A stretch of DNA of 52,936 nucleotides from Clostridia bacterium (GCA_017938885.1 JAGBAS010000071.1:1-52936), one strand, 5' to 3'. Positions 26,298-35,036 are shown, counted from the stretch's first letter. Made by a program: numbers and translations. Notes: generated from the sequence alone by a model not told the origin.

Positions 26298-26741
26298 ATG
26301 AAGAAGCTTGCCCTGATCCTGGCTCTGCTCATGAGCCTGTCCTGCCTGCTGATGGCCTGTGACACCCCCGCTCCCGACACCGACACCACCGCCGATACCA
26401 CCGTGACCGAGGCTCCCACTGAGGCCCCTACCGAGACTCCTACCGAGGCGCCTACCGAGGCTCCTACCGAGGCCCCCTCCACCAAGGTCACCTACACCGT
26501 CACCGTCAAGGACCAGAACGGTAATCCCGTTGAGGGCGCACAGGTCCAGATGTGCGACGACAAGGGCTGCAAGATGCCCGCCGCCACCAATGCCGAGGGC
26601 GTGGTCACCTTCACCTACGATCCCAGCAACTACCACGTCACCATTGTGGAGTGCCCCGCCGGCTACACCGCTGATCCCGAGCAGGCCTTCTACTTTGAGG
26701 GCGAGGCTACCGAGCTGACCGTGGAGATCACCAAGGATTGA
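26298..26741 (+). CDS. Small lipoprotein with prealbumin-like domain
   Basis: A lipoprotein of 147 aa. The signal ends LLMAC (Cys21), followed by a Thr-rich linker with a tandem APTEAPTETPTEAPTE repeat (about 36-58), then one prealbumin/Cna-B-like domain of about 85 residues (VTYTVTVKDQNGNPVEGAQV to the C-terminus). This domain is closely related to the N-terminal domain of the two upstream lipoproteins, so this gene looks like the minimal member of the set. A lone Cys pair (CDDKGC) is notable next to thiol-redox genes. Ribosome site AAGGAG. It may be cotranscribed with the upstream lipoprotein through the repeat. Confidence 0.8.
   Translation: MKKLALILALLMSLSCLLMACDTPAPDTDTTADTTVTEAPTEAPTETPTEAPTEAPTEAPSTKVTYTVTVKDQNGNPVEGAQVQMCDDKGCKMPAATNAEGVVTFTYDPSNYHVTIVECPAGYTADPEQAFYFEGEATELTVEITKD
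26410..26478 (+). repeat. Tandem repeat coding for the APTE linker
   Basis: Units of about 12 bases (variants of GAGGCTCCTACC) encode the Ala/Thr-Pro-Thr-Glu linker of the small lipoprotein. It resembles the linker repeat of the NAGPA-like protein at 2965-3085. Confidence 0.8.
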
Positions 26742-26759
26742 TCCCTTCATACCAAAAAG

Positions 26760-26799
26760 AATCCCTTCAAGACCGATCTGATCTTGAAGGGATTTTCTT
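26760..26799 (+). terminator. Intrinsic terminator between convergent genes
   Basis: AATCCCTTCAAGA pairs perfectly with TCTTGAAGGGATT (26760-26772 and 26782-26794), followed by TTCTTT. It ends the small-lipoprotein transcript and, on the other strand, may also stop the polyferredoxin message. Confidence 0.85.
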
Positions 26800-26812
26800 T
26801 ATCGAGTAAGAC

Positions 26813-28372
26813 TTATTTTCCCAAAGCCCCCTCCACGGCGGCCACCAGCTCGTCATGCGTCAGCGACCCGCGTCGGGTGAAGGTGATGACGCCCTCGGCG
26901 TCCACGATGATGGTCATGGGGAAGTCGCCCTCACCGCCCAGGGCGGTGTAGTACTCTCCGTTGACCCCATCATCGGGATCCTGGGCGAAGAGGATGGAGG
27001 TCTCGGGGTAGTTCTTGGCGATCCACACGGCGGCGGTGGGGGCCTTGTAGTTGGAGTGGACGGCCACCACGGTCACGGTGTCGGCGTATTCCCTCGCCAC
27101 CTCCTCGAAGTGAGGCAGCTCGGCGATGCAGGGGCCGCACCAGGTGCCCCAGAAGTTGATGACGGTGACCTTACCTCGGTTGTTATCCACGGCAAAGGTA
27201 TCCCCGCCCGTGTACAGCTCCAGCACGGTGCTGATACAGAGCTTGCCCACCTCGTTGCCTCTGGGAGGCAAAGGCTTGCCCGTCTCTCCCTCGGAAGAGG
27301 TGGTGATATCCCCGCTCTCGGTCGTGTCCTCGGAGGGAGTCTTGTCCCGCCCGTCCACGAAATTGTAGTAGTACAGCGCCCCGCCCAGCACGGCCAGAGC
27401 CAGTACCCACGCCACACAGCGGGCGATGCGGGCGCGCTTTTTCGCCTTCTCCTGCTTGGCCGCGAGTTCGGGCTGCTTGGTAGCGATCTCACCGCCGATG
27501 GCCTGGGGCGGCAACAGGATCTTGGGTCCCTTCCACCTGATGGCGTTCGTGGGACAGACCTCGATGCACTCGCCGCACTGGATGCACTCGTGATCCCCCA
27601 CATGACGGATATCCATCTTACACTTGCCCACGCAGAGCCCGCAGTCGGTACAGGCCTCCTTATCCAGCTTGACCCCCACCAAGGAGATCCTGTTGAACAA
27701 GCCGTAGATAGCCCCCAGCGGGCAGAAGAAGCGGCAGAAGAAGCGGTACATGAACACCGCGCCCACCAGAAAGATCACCATCAGGAGGAATTTCCAGGTG
27801 AACAGCGGCCCCAGCATCCCCAGCATATTCTCGTTCTCGGGGTTGGAGAGGAGTCCCACCGCTCCCTCCAGGGTACCGGCGGGGCAGATATACTTGCAGA
27901 ATCCCGGCAGGGGGAACTCGTAGCCCGCGTAGACCAGGGGAAAGATGATGGCGAAGAAGACCAGAATGACGTACTTGAAGTAGGAAAGCACCCGCGTGAC
28001 ACGGTTCTTGCCCAGCTTGGGGGTCTTGATCTTGTGGAGCAGATCCTGGATCAGCCCGAAGGGGCAGAGGAATCCGCAGATCCACCGCCCGAAAAGCAGA
28101 CCGTAGAGCAGGATGATGCCCACCACGTAGTAGGGCGCGGTCTTGCCGCTGTCCGACAGGGCGTTCTGGAGGGCGCCCATGGGGCAGGCCCCCGAGGCGC
28201 CGGGGCAGGAGTAGCAGTTCAGACCGGGGGTGCAGATGTTCTTGACAGGGCCTTGGTAGATGCGTCCATCCACAAAGCCCTTGAGGTTGGCGTTGAACAG
28301 GAGGGCGGCGTAGAGCTGGATCAGTCTCCGCTTGGTCGGCTTGTGGGTATCCCACCATTGCTTCAGCTTCAT
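26813..28372 (-). CDS. Membrane polyferredoxin fused to a TlpA-type thioredoxin
   Basis: A protein of 519 aa. The first 230 residues resemble NapH/YccM-type membrane ferredoxins: several helices and cysteine motifs CYSCPGASGACPMG, CGFLCPFG, CKYICPAG and CRFFCPLG. Two 4Fe-4S motifs follow (CTDCGLCVGKC near 240 and CIQCGECIEVCP near 265). After another membrane helix (near 325-345) comes a C-terminal thioredoxin domain with active site WCGPC near 411. This order would bring electrons from the cytoplasm through Fe-S centres to an outward-facing thioredoxin (inference). A perfect AAGGAGGTG ribosome site precedes the ATG. It follows the CxxC-tail membrane gene by 12 bases on the same strand, and faces the lipoprotein cluster. 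Confidence 0.87.
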   Translation of the reverse strand: MKLKQWWDTHKPTKRRLIQLYAALLFNANLKGFVDGRIYQGPVKNICTPGLNCYSCPGASGACPMGALQNALSDSGKTAPYYVVGIILLYGLLFGRWICGFLCPFGLIQDLLHKIKTPKLGKNRVTRVLSYFKYVILVFFAIIFPLVYAGYEFPLPGFCKYICPAGTLEGAVGLLSNPENENMLGMLGPLFTWKFLLMVIFLVGAVFMYRFFCRFFCPLGAIYGLFNRISLVGVKLDKEACTDCGLCVGKCKMDIRHVGDHECIQCGECIEVCPTNAIRWKGPKILLPPQAIGGEIATKQPELAAKQEKAKKRARIARCVAWVLALAVLGGALYYYNFVDGRDKTPSEDTTESGDITTSSEGETGKPLPPRGNEVGKLCISTVLELYTGGDTFAVDNNRGKVTVINFWGTWCGPCIAELPHFEEVAREYADTVTVVAVHSNYKAPTAAVWIAKNYPETSILFAQDPDDGVNGEYYTALGGEGDFPMTIIVDAEGVITFTRRGSLTHDELVAAVEGALGK

Positions 28373-28384
28373 GATGACACCTCC

Positions 28385-29185
28385 TTAACCCAGACCGATG
28401 CACTCGGTGCAGATGCGGATGGCCTTGCCCAGCACATCCGCCATGCCGCCATTACGCACGCCCAGCACGATAAAGACGATACCAACCGCCAGGATCGCCC
28501 CCCGCACGCCCCACACGAAGCGGGGATCGGAGGTCCATTTCTTCTTGTCGGACTTACCGTTTTTCGGGGCAGACGCACCGCTCTTCACCGCCGCCAGAGC
28601 GACCTTGACCGTTGCGGTCTCGCGGGCTACCGAGGCGTGACGGAGGAGCCGCTCCCCCGTCAGAAGCCCCAGGGACACCACGGCGCAGGGCAGGATGAAC
28701 AGCGCGGCGGTCTTGATGTCTGTATTCAGATCCTCAATGGAGAAATGGGCGGGGTTCACGCACCACATCAGCGCGGGAACCAGGGTGATCCCCGCCAGTA
28801 CCCACAAAATGACCGTGACCGCGCGGCGCCATTTCCGCTCCTTGCGGATGGAGCCCGCCACCGTCTCGTCACAGGCGCTCAGATCCAGCCGCGCCGCCAG
28901 CTTGGAGAGGGCGGCCTCGGGATCCCGACGGGACTTGACTTTCCCTCCGTCCACAGGCAAGACCAGCGAGAGGATAGCACCGCCGATCACCCCCGCGATA
29001 CAGATATAGGTGGGAATGGCGATACGGGCAAAGTGGGCGGAGATGCTCTCTCTCGTGAAGGGAGAGGCCCCGCTTTGGTAGATGGAGATACAGGAGAGGG
29101 CAAAGCAGACACCCACGACCAGGATCAAGACCGACAAAATGATCCCGTATATGAGGTGGATGCGCCCCTTGGTTTGGTTTGACAT
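28385..29185 (-). CDS. Membrane protein with CD1871A-like CxxC tail
   Basis: A protein of 266 aa from MSNQTKGR (GGAAAGG 6 bases upstream; another start 6 codons earlier is possible). It has about five hydrophobic segments: 15-37, 55-77, 132-155, 170-190 and 230-250. The last 40 residues (a helix followed by VLGKAIRICTECIGLG) match my memory of the CD1871A family of small CxxC membrane proteins, which usually stand alone next to 4Fe-4S and TlpA genes. Here the small protein appears fused to a larger membrane protein. It is cotranscribed with the polyferredoxin-thioredoxin gene, so a role in the same thiol-electron relay is likely (inference). Confidence 0.72.
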   Translation of the reverse strand: MSNQTKGRIHLIYGIILSVLILVVGVCFALSCISIYQSGASPFTRESISAHFARIAIPTYICIAGVIGGAILSLVLPVDGGKVKSRRDPEAALSKLAARLDLSACDETVAGSIRKERKWRRAVTVILWVLAGITLVPALMWCVNPAHFSIEDLNTDIKTAALFILPCAVVSLGLLTGERLLRHASVARETATVKVALAAVKSGASAPKNGKSDKKKWTSDPRFVWGVRGAILAVGIVFIVLGVRNGGMADVLGKAIRICTECIGLG

Positions 29186-29288
29186 GATAGCCTTTCCGCG
29201 CATGAGCGCGCCTTTCTGTTTTCGTCCGTGTATGGGCGTATGGAATGGGGTAAATTGGGGGTTACATGGGTGTGACCCCCTGCTTTTC

Positions 29289-30314
29289 TTACAGGATCGC
29301 CTCCAGAGCGCGAATATCCTCCTCGGTGGTGGCCCAGCTGGTGGCGAAGCGCACCACGGTATGGGTGGCGTCGGGCTTCTCCCAGAAGCTCAGCACGCAC
29401 GCCCGCTCCAGCTCGGCCTTTCTCTGATCGGGCAGGGTGATAAAGATCTGGTTGGTGGTGGTCTCCATGAAGAACTCGTATCCCTTCGCGCGGAAGATGG
29501 AGCGCATGAGCTCGGCCATCTCGATGGCGTGACGGCTGATCTTCATATACAGATCATCGGTGAACAGGGTGTCGAACTGGATCCCCAATAGCCGCCCCTT
29601 GGCCACCAGCGCGCCGTGCTGCTTGATAATGGACAGGAAGTGTCTGGGAGCCTTGCGGCGGGCGAACACCACCGCCTCCCCGCAGAGCGCCCCCACCTTG
29701 GTGCCGCCGATGTAGAAGACGTCGCAGAGATCGCAGAGGTCGTGCAGAGTCAGATCCGCGTCGGGAGCGGCCAGACCGTACCCCAGCCGCGCGCCGTCCA
29801 TGAACAGGGGGATCTCATACTCGTCGCAGACCTTCCGCAGGGCGGTCAGCTCCTCCTTGGTGTACAGGGTGCCGTACTCGGTGGGGTGGGAGATATACAC
29901 CGCCCCGGGGCGCACCATATGCTCGGCGTTGTCGTCGGCGTGGTAGGTGGCGAGGTAGGCCGACAGATCGGCGGCGGTCATCTTCCCCGCGTGATGGGGA
30001 ACCGTCAGCACCTTATGCCCCGTGAACTCGATGGCCCCCGCCTCGTGGGCGGCGATATGCCCCGTCTCAGCGGCCACCACGCCCTCATAGGGTAGGAGCA
30101 GGGAGTCGATCACCACCTGGTTGGTCTGGGTCCCGCCCGTCAAAAACCACACGTCAGCCTCGGGGCAGGCGCAGGCGGCTTTGATCTTCTCGCGGGCGGA
30201 AGCGGTATACTCGTCGGAGCCATAGCCCGCTTGCTTGACGAGGTTGGTGTCGATGAAACGCTGAAGGATGGCGGGATGAGCGCCCTCCACGTAGTCGCTG
30301 GCGAAGGAAAGCAT
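29289..30314 (-). CDS. ltaE: Low-specificity L-threonine aldolase
   Basis: A protein of 341 aa, the usual family length. It belongs to the beta-eliminating lyase/GLY1 group of PLP fold type I enzymes: the PLP lysine is Lys206 in FYIGGTKVGALCG, and the aspartate that holds the PLP nitrogen lies in LFMDGARLG. The enzyme splits L-threonine (or allo-threonine) into glycine and acetaldehyde. An early TGGTQTNQVV binds the cofactor phosphate. It stands alone with its own promoter, divergent from the next gene. The 29204-29288 gap holds a GGGGGT/ACCCCC stem-loop that may act as a weak terminator. Confidence 0.9.
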   Translation of the reverse strand: MLSFASDYVEGAHPAILQRFIDTNLVKQAGYGSDEYTASAREKIKAACACPEADVWFLTGGTQTNQVVIDSLLLPYEGVVAAETGHIAAHEAGAIEFTGHKVLTVPHHAGKMTAADLSAYLATYHADDNAEHMVRPGAVYISHPTEYGTLYTKEELTALRKVCDEYEIPLFMDGARLGYGLAAPDADLTLHDLCDLCDVFYIGGTKVGALCGEAVVFARRKAPRHFLSIIKQHGALVAKGRLLGIQFDTLFTDDLYMKISRHAIEMAELMRSIFRAKGYEFFMETTTNQIFITLPDQRKAELERACVLSFWEKPDATHTVVRFATSWATTEEDIRALEAIL

Positions 30315-30357
30315 GGTATATGGCCTCTCTTTCGGTGAGTTGATTGCAATTCATATT

Positions 30358-30386
30358 ATTATATCATAAAAAAACGGTTCTGGCAA
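30358..30386 (-). promoter_or_regulatory. Promoter of the threonine aldolase gene
   Basis: TTGCCA (30381-30386), 17 bases, TATAAT (30358-30363) on the minus strand. It lies back-to-back with the plus-strand promoter at 30405-30433. Confidence 0.75.
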
Positions 30387-30404
30387 GGGATTTCGGCAAG
30401 AAAC

Positions 30405-30433
30405 TTGACAAACCGCCCCATTTCTGCTATACT
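30405..30433 (+). promoter_or_regulatory. Promoter of the 152-aa membrane protein gene
   Basis: TTGACA (30405-30410), 17 bases, TATACT (30428-30433), about 30 bases upstream of the ATG. Confidence 0.8.
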
Positions 30434-30463
30434 GTTCCCAACCTCACCGAAAGGAGCCCCGCC

Positions 30464-30922
30464 ATGCCCTCCACCAACGCCCTCCTGACCCTTCTTCGCA
30501 TCCTCCTCCCCGTGGCCACGGTGGCGGTCTTCGCCCTCGCGGGGGTCTTCTTTTGGGTCCAGTTCATCTTCTCCCGCCGCCCCAAGAGCACCGCTAAAAC
30601 AGGCGCCATTCTGCGGGAGGCTACCCACAAAAAGAACGTCACGGTCCGCTCCCGTCGTGGCAGTATGCTCATCAAGGACCTCACCAAGGCCCTCTATATC
30701 TACACCGTAGACGGCGTGGAATACGGCATCCGCGGTGAGTTCCACGCCACCAAGCGTCAGACCCCGAGGTTCGTCCCCGTGGTCTACGTAAAGCGCTTCC
30801 CCCGCTTCGCCTACATGGACGATATCGGCTCCTTCTCGGACATCCGCTACGGCCTGTGGGGCGGGATCCTGGTCGCCTGGGGGCTGTCCCTGGCCGTGAT
30901 CACGGTCACGCTCTTGACCTGA
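30464..30922 (+). CDS. Conserved-type membrane protein of unknown function
   Basis: A protein of 152 aa, started at MPSTNALL because AAGGAG lies 7 bases upstream. It has a membrane helix near each end (about 8-33 and 128-150) with a hydrophilic beta-rich middle of about 90 residues (GAILREATHKKNVTVRSRRG, then ALYIYTVDGVEYGIRG). The layout resembles small DUF3592-like membrane proteins, but no family can be confirmed. It has its own promoter and a terminator directly after the stop, so it is a single-gene unit. Confidence 0.7.
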   Translation: MPSTNALLTLLRILLPVATVAVFALAGVFFWVQFIFSRRPKSTAKTGAILREATHKKNVTVRSRRGSMLIKDLTKALYIYTVDGVEYGIRGEFHATKRQTPRFVPVVYVKRFPRFAYMDDIGSFSDIRYGLWGGILVAWGLSLAVITVTLLT

Positions 30923-30933
30923 CCCATACAAGA

Positions 30934-30966
30934 AAACAGCGAGTGACGGATCACCCGCTGTTTTTG
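30934..30966. terminator. Bidirectional terminator
   Basis: AAACAGCG pairs with CGCTGTTT (outer stem) and GTGA with TCAC (inner stem), with T-runs on both sides. It separates the convergent 152-aa membrane protein gene and the XRE regulator gene. Confidence 0.85.
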
Positions 30967-30968
30967 TA

Positions 30969-32204
30969 TTATGCCTCGTTCTCCACGGGAGCGAAGACCG
31001 CCTTGACTCGCTCCACGTAGGCGGCGAAGCGAGGGTCGTTGCGGATGGGGTCGAACCATTCCCAGCCTGTGGGAGAGGTGAGGGCAAAAATTGGGAAGCC
31101 GGAGCCAATGATCACTATCCGATCAGATTTTCTAAAGCAATTGTGGTACAACCTCAAAATGGGTCTGTATACTCCCGCTTCCTCCCTCGATTCGTGCCGA
31201 AGCTCAAAGGACTCTCCCTCCAAACTGATACTTTTACAAGTCAGCATAGTTCCATCGGGCAGGCTCATGGCCAGTTCCAACATGGATACGGTATCCTCCA
31301 ATATCACAAATGCCCCCTCGGGGTCTCCTGTAGCCGCCAGATAACAGGCGCGGCGAATGCCCAATTCCAATCGCTCGGACAAAAACAGGTCTATGGAGCC
31401 GTCTCCTGTGATGGGATGGGCGGGGTCGGGGATCACACCGCAGAGATTGTGGAGGAAGTTCAAAAGAGTCGTATTGATCTGCAAGCACTCAAACGCATCG
31501 TTGGGACGGTTTCCAATGCGAAACAAACCATTATTGAAAAATTGCTTTTCGATCATAGAAAGCAATTGCTTTTGCCGCAAAACGTCAGCTTTGTCCCACT
31601 CATCACGCCCCCAGTAACGGGCGTACAGAAGGGTGTCCTTGGTCAGATCGCGCTCGGTGGCATACCGATCCAAAAAGGCTTCAACGTGCTCGTCGTCCTC
31701 AATATAGCTCATGTGCTCCACCACCGCATCCTTCAGCCATCGCTCAAAGTTCCCTTCCAGGATCTCTTCGGCGGCGAGGCGCAGTTCTTCGAGAACGTCG
31801 GGGCACTGGATCAGGGACTCTGCTTTCCAATGCGCGAAGCCAAAAAGCTGCCACAAATACCTCGACAGCGTGGGATCCGCCATGCAATCCCGTTTCAGCT
31901 CCCGTATCAAGGCTACGATGGCCTTCGAATCGGGCGTATCGCTGTAGCAGAGATCGCGGTACTCACAGAACCGCTCACTGATCTGCTCCTTCTTCTTACT
32001 CTCCTCCATCCCGATCAGCTCATCCACCGTCACCCCAAATATCCCCGCCAGCACAGGCAGAAATTCCATATCGGGATAGGTCGTCCCATTCTCCCAGCGG
32101 CTCACCGACTGGTAGGCGACTCCCAGCTTGTCGGCCAGCTGCTCCTGGGTCATATCGGCGGCACGGCGCAGTCGGCGGAGGTTTTCACCGATGTTCAGTT
32201 TCAT
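30969..32204 (-). CDS. XRE-family transcriptional regulator with helical C-terminal domain
   Basis: A protein of 411 aa. The N-terminal HTH_3 domain (residues about 5-62) contains MTQEQLADKLGVAYQSVSRW followed by ENGTTYPD. The rest is about 340 residues of Leu/Glu/Arg-rich helices without a recognised domain, similar in layout to the regulator at 50410-51567; both may have TPR-like repeats that bind a peptide or partner. GAAAGGAAG lies upstream of the ATG. The gene is monocistronic with its own promoter. Its target genes cannot be read from the sequence. Confidence 0.85.
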   Translation of the reverse strand: MKLNIGENLRRLRRAADMTQEQLADKLGVAYQSVSRWENGTTYPDMEFLPVLAGIFGVTVDELIGMEESKKKEQISERFCEYRDLCYSDTPDSKAIVALIRELKRDCMADPTLSRYLWQLFGFAHWKAESLIQCPDVLEELRLAAEEILEGNFERWLKDAVVEHMSYIEDDEHVEAFLDRYATERDLTKDTLLYARYWGRDEWDKADVLRQKQLLSMIEKQFFNNGLFRIGNRPNDAFECLQINTTLLNFLHNLCGVIPDPAHPITGDGSIDLFLSERLELGIRRACYLAATGDPEGAFVILEDTVSMLELAMSLPDGTMLTCKSISLEGESFELRHESREEAGVYRPILRLYHNCFRKSDRIVIIGSGFPIFALTSPTGWEWFDPIRNDPRFAAYVERVKAVFAPVENEA

Positions 32205-32254
32205 AGTTTCTTCCTTTCATTCCCGCGCGGGTGAGGTTTTTTACCGGTGACTCT

Positions 32255-32283
32255 ATGATACCACATTTCCCTCCAAATTGCAA
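32255..32283 (-). promoter_or_regulatory. Promoter of the XRE regulator gene
   Basis: TTGCAA (32278-32283), 17 bases, TATCAT (32255-32260) on the minus strand. The stretch 32284-32390 holds no gene. Confidence 0.65.
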
Positions 32284-32390
32284 TAACGCATATAGTGAGA
32301 ATTATTCTCGATCCGCGTGAGCTGCGGGATTTGAATCCGGGGCTGATCGAAGCTGCATCCACCCAATCATGCTCTGAACGAAAGTATACC

Positions 32391-32421
32391 GAAAAGGCCC
32401 CCAACCGAATCGGCCGGGGGC
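32391..32421 (-). terminator. Intrinsic terminator of the alpha-mannosidase gene
   Basis: On the minus strand AGCCCCCGG pairs with CCGNNNGGGGGC-type sequence (core GCCCCC/GGGGGC), followed by CCTTTT. It lies about 25 bases past the stop at 32445. Confidence 0.75.
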
Positions 32422-32444
32422 TGATCTGCGTATGGCGGAAGGGC

Positions 32445-35000
32445 TCAATACAGCTCCACCGTCACGATCTTCTTCGCGGGGATATCCAGGAGCAGCTTCC
32501 CGTCCCAAAGTGCAAGCTCCTCCTCGCCTACCTCGTTCAGGTTGGTCAATCTTGCGCCTCTGAACACGGGGGAAAGCTCGACCGTCAGTGCCGCCGTCTC
32601 AGCGGTCGTGTTGAACAGACGGAGGATGGCGGTGTCCCGATCCTCCGCTTTCTTGAAGGCGGTCATGCGGACGTGCTCGTTATCAAAGCGGACGTAGTCG
32701 GCGGCGGCAGGGAGAGTCCCGTCGTGCTTGGGGGTACCGATGGCCAGGACGGCGGGGTAGGAGAAGGTGTAGCCCTCGCGGTATGCCTCAGCCAGGCCGC
32801 CTCCGGCGTAGGGGATCAGGGAATATTCCAGCGTCCAGGTACCCTTTTTTTGTCCCAGGGGCGTCGGGAACACGCCCCAATCACCGATCTGTCCTACGGC
32901 GCGGAGCAGCGTAACGGCCAGGGTATTATGACCGTCTCGCAGTACCTCATACTCGTGAAGACCGCGATTGGCCACCATCAGTGCAGGAGCGGCAGTCTCG
33001 GATTCCAGACCTGCAAAGGCCTGACAGCGGTGGGAATTACAGGGGTTCTGCCAGAACTCCGAGGGTTGAATGCTTCGCCGCAATACGTCGAACTGCCCGT
33101 CGGCAAAGGAATAGCGGGTATCGATATCCGTGGGGAACAGGGCGCGGAGACGGTGGTTCTCCATACGGTTTACGACCACGGTTCTGAAATCCACACGGGC
33201 CACCTTGTCGGAAAGGGTGACGTAGGTGGTGACGTCGGCATCGATGGCCATGGGAATGGCGGCCTTGAAGGTCACCGACCAGGGCGTGACCTCGTGGAGC
33301 GTGATCTCCGCCTTGGCGTCTGCGGTGGTCACGGCTTCGTCTCCCTTGGCCTGCCAGTAATTATAGAGGTCGCCCACGTCGCGGGTGTCCTCGAAGAGGT
33401 TCTGACCCGCGTAGGTATGCCCCGAACGCTTATCGGTGACGTCCACGGTACCGTTTGCATGGAACTGCACGGCCAGGAACTCGTTCTCCATGGTGCTCTC
33501 GGTGTAGCGAACGGCCGTGCTCACGGCGGGCATCTGCTTACGGACTGTGAAGGTGCGGTAGCCGACGCCGTGAGACTCCACCTGCATCTCCACCTCAAAC
33601 CGATTCACGTAGCGGGGCTGACGGAAGCGATCCTTGGGCAGGGTGTAGGTGAATTGGTTGGGGATATAGGTGAATTTCGCAGGTACTTCCCTGCCCGTCT
33701 CGTCGAAAACGGCGATGGCGGCGGTATCGTCAGCCCGGTCAAGATCCACGTTGGCCTTGACCGTCAGGACCGAGTGATTCGGCTCCAGGGACAGCACCAC
33801 GATGGTGTGGTCGCCGTCGGTATCCGCGGTGTCGATGGCGGCAACCAGGTAGTCCAGCGCACCGTCCCGCAGCTCCTCGCCGCAGGCGGCGGCCTTGGCA
33901 AAGCGGGTCTTCATCTCCTCGTAGATCTCGTCGCAGGAGCAGGAGCAGATGGAGTCGTGAGGATGGTTCTGCATGAGCTTCTTCCAGGCGTAGAACAGGA
34001 GCTCCTGCTTGTACTCACCGCCGTTCAGCATGGCCAAAAGACTCACAGGCTCGGCCACACGCTCCAGAAGATGCTGGGTGTCGTGGTTTTTCTGCTTGAT
34101 ATCCACGTGGGAGGAGGAGGTGCTGACGAGGGGGAAAGAGCCCGTGGCCAGCTGACCGTTCATCTCGCCCTCGTACACGGGGAAGGTATCCTTATAGGGA
34201 CGAATGGCCGCTATATAGTCCTTGAAATTGGACTGCTTCACCACCACCTCGTCCTGCACCCGGTTGGCCAGGGCGATGGCCTCGTGCAGATCGGTCTGCA
34301 CGGGCTGGTGGTCACAGCCGTTCATACCCAGAAGGTGATCCGTGAGGGCGAAGCGGGAGGTGGAGGCCACGATACCCGCCAGACGGTCGCGCAGGGACGT
34401 CTCTTCGGCGGGGAGCTCCATGGCGTTGTGGTACCAGTTCGCAAACAGGACGGCGATAACCTCCGAGCCGTCGGCACCTCGCCAGATCAGCTCGCTGGTG
34501 GTGATGCCGTTCTGCTTGATGATCTGATTGTCGGAGCCCACGTCGTTGATGCCGCGGCCGAACACCGCGTTATCAAAGCCGAAGCCCCTCACGATCTGGG
34601 GAGCCTGAGAGATGTTTCCGAAGGAATCGGGAAAATAGCCCGTCTCCACAGGCTCCGCTCCGATCTCGCGGCATAGCCTCAGGCCATAAAGCATATTGCG
34701 GACGTTGGCCTCCCCCGAGGTGAGGTACTCGTCCTGGAGGACGTACCAGGGGCCGACGTGGATCCGCCCGTCGCGGATGAGCTTCATGAGCCGCTCCCGC
34801 ATATGGGGCTTGATCTCCAGGTAGTCGTCGATGACGATATACTGACCGTCCATGTGGTAGTATGTGTAGTCGGGATTCTGCTCCATGACATCAATCAAGG
34901 TATCAAAAAGCTCCACCAGGCGGACGCGATGCTTCTCAAAGGGGAGGTACCACTCTCGGTCCCAGTGGGAATGGGGGATGATATGCAGGGTCTTTTTCAT
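32445..35000 (-). CDS. Alpha-mannosidase, glycoside hydrolase family 38
   Basis: A protein of 851 aa, the usual size for bacterial GH38. It opens with the family signature HIIPHSHWDREWYLPF (zinc-binding His and Asp). Other GH38-like features are YFPDSFGNISQAPQIV, with the aspartate typical of the active site region, and the domain pattern of an N-terminal barrel, a three-helix bundle (about 275-370, HDSICSCSCDEIY) and a long beta-rich C-terminal half. The enzyme removes alpha-linked mannose from glycans, probably in the cytoplasm because no signal peptide is seen. Start at MKKTLHI with AAAGGA upstream. It has its own promoter and terminator, with no other sugar gene beside it. Confidence 0.9.
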   Translation of the reverse strand: MKKTLHIIPHSHWDREWYLPFEKHRVRLVELFDTLIDVMEQNPDYTYYHMDGQYIVIDDYLEIKPHMRERLMKLIRDGRIHVGPWYVLQDEYLTSGEANVRNMLYGLRLCREIGAEPVETGYFPDSFGNISQAPQIVRGFGFDNAVFGRGINDVGSDNQIIKQNGITTSELIWRGADGSEVIAVLFANWYHNAMELPAEETSLRDRLAGIVASTSRFALTDHLLGMNGCDHQPVQTDLHEAIALANRVQDEVVVKQSNFKDYIAAIRPYKDTFPVYEGEMNGQLATGSFPLVSTSSSHVDIKQKNHDTQHLLERVAEPVSLLAMLNGGEYKQELLFYAWKKLMQNHPHDSICSCSCDEIYEEMKTRFAKAAACGEELRDGALDYLVAAIDTADTDGDHTIVVLSLEPNHSVLTVKANVDLDRADDTAAIAVFDETGREVPAKFTYIPNQFTYTLPKDRFRQPRYVNRFEVEMQVESHGVGYRTFTVRKQMPAVSTAVRYTESTMENEFLAVQFHANGTVDVTDKRSGHTYAGQNLFEDTRDVGDLYNYWQAKGDEAVTTADAKAEITLHEVTPWSVTFKAAIPMAIDADVTTYVTLSDKVARVDFRTVVVNRMENHRLRALFPTDIDTRYSFADGQFDVLRRSIQPSEFWQNPCNSHRCQAFAGLESETAAPALMVANRGLHEYEVLRDGHNTLAVTLLRAVGQIGDWGVFPTPLGQKKGTWTLEYSLIPYAGGGLAEAYREGYTFSYPAVLAIGTPKHDGTLPAAADYVRFDNEHVRMTAFKKAEDRDTAILRLFNTTAETAALTVELSPVFRGARLTNLNEVGEEELALWDGKLLLDIPAKKIVTVELY

Positions 35001-35036
35001 AGCCCAGGTTCCTTTCGGTATGGAGGAATTTTCTCT

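Noticed and set aside
29204-29288. A promoter or gene between the CxxC membrane gene and the threonine aldolase gene
   Set aside because: No frame with a ribosome site is found; only a GGGGGT/ACCCCC stem is seen.
32285-32385. Possible tRNA remnant (GGATTCAAATCCCGC on the minus strand)
   Set aside because: The T-loop-like sequence has no matching acceptor, D or anticodon arms, and the T stem does not pair properly.
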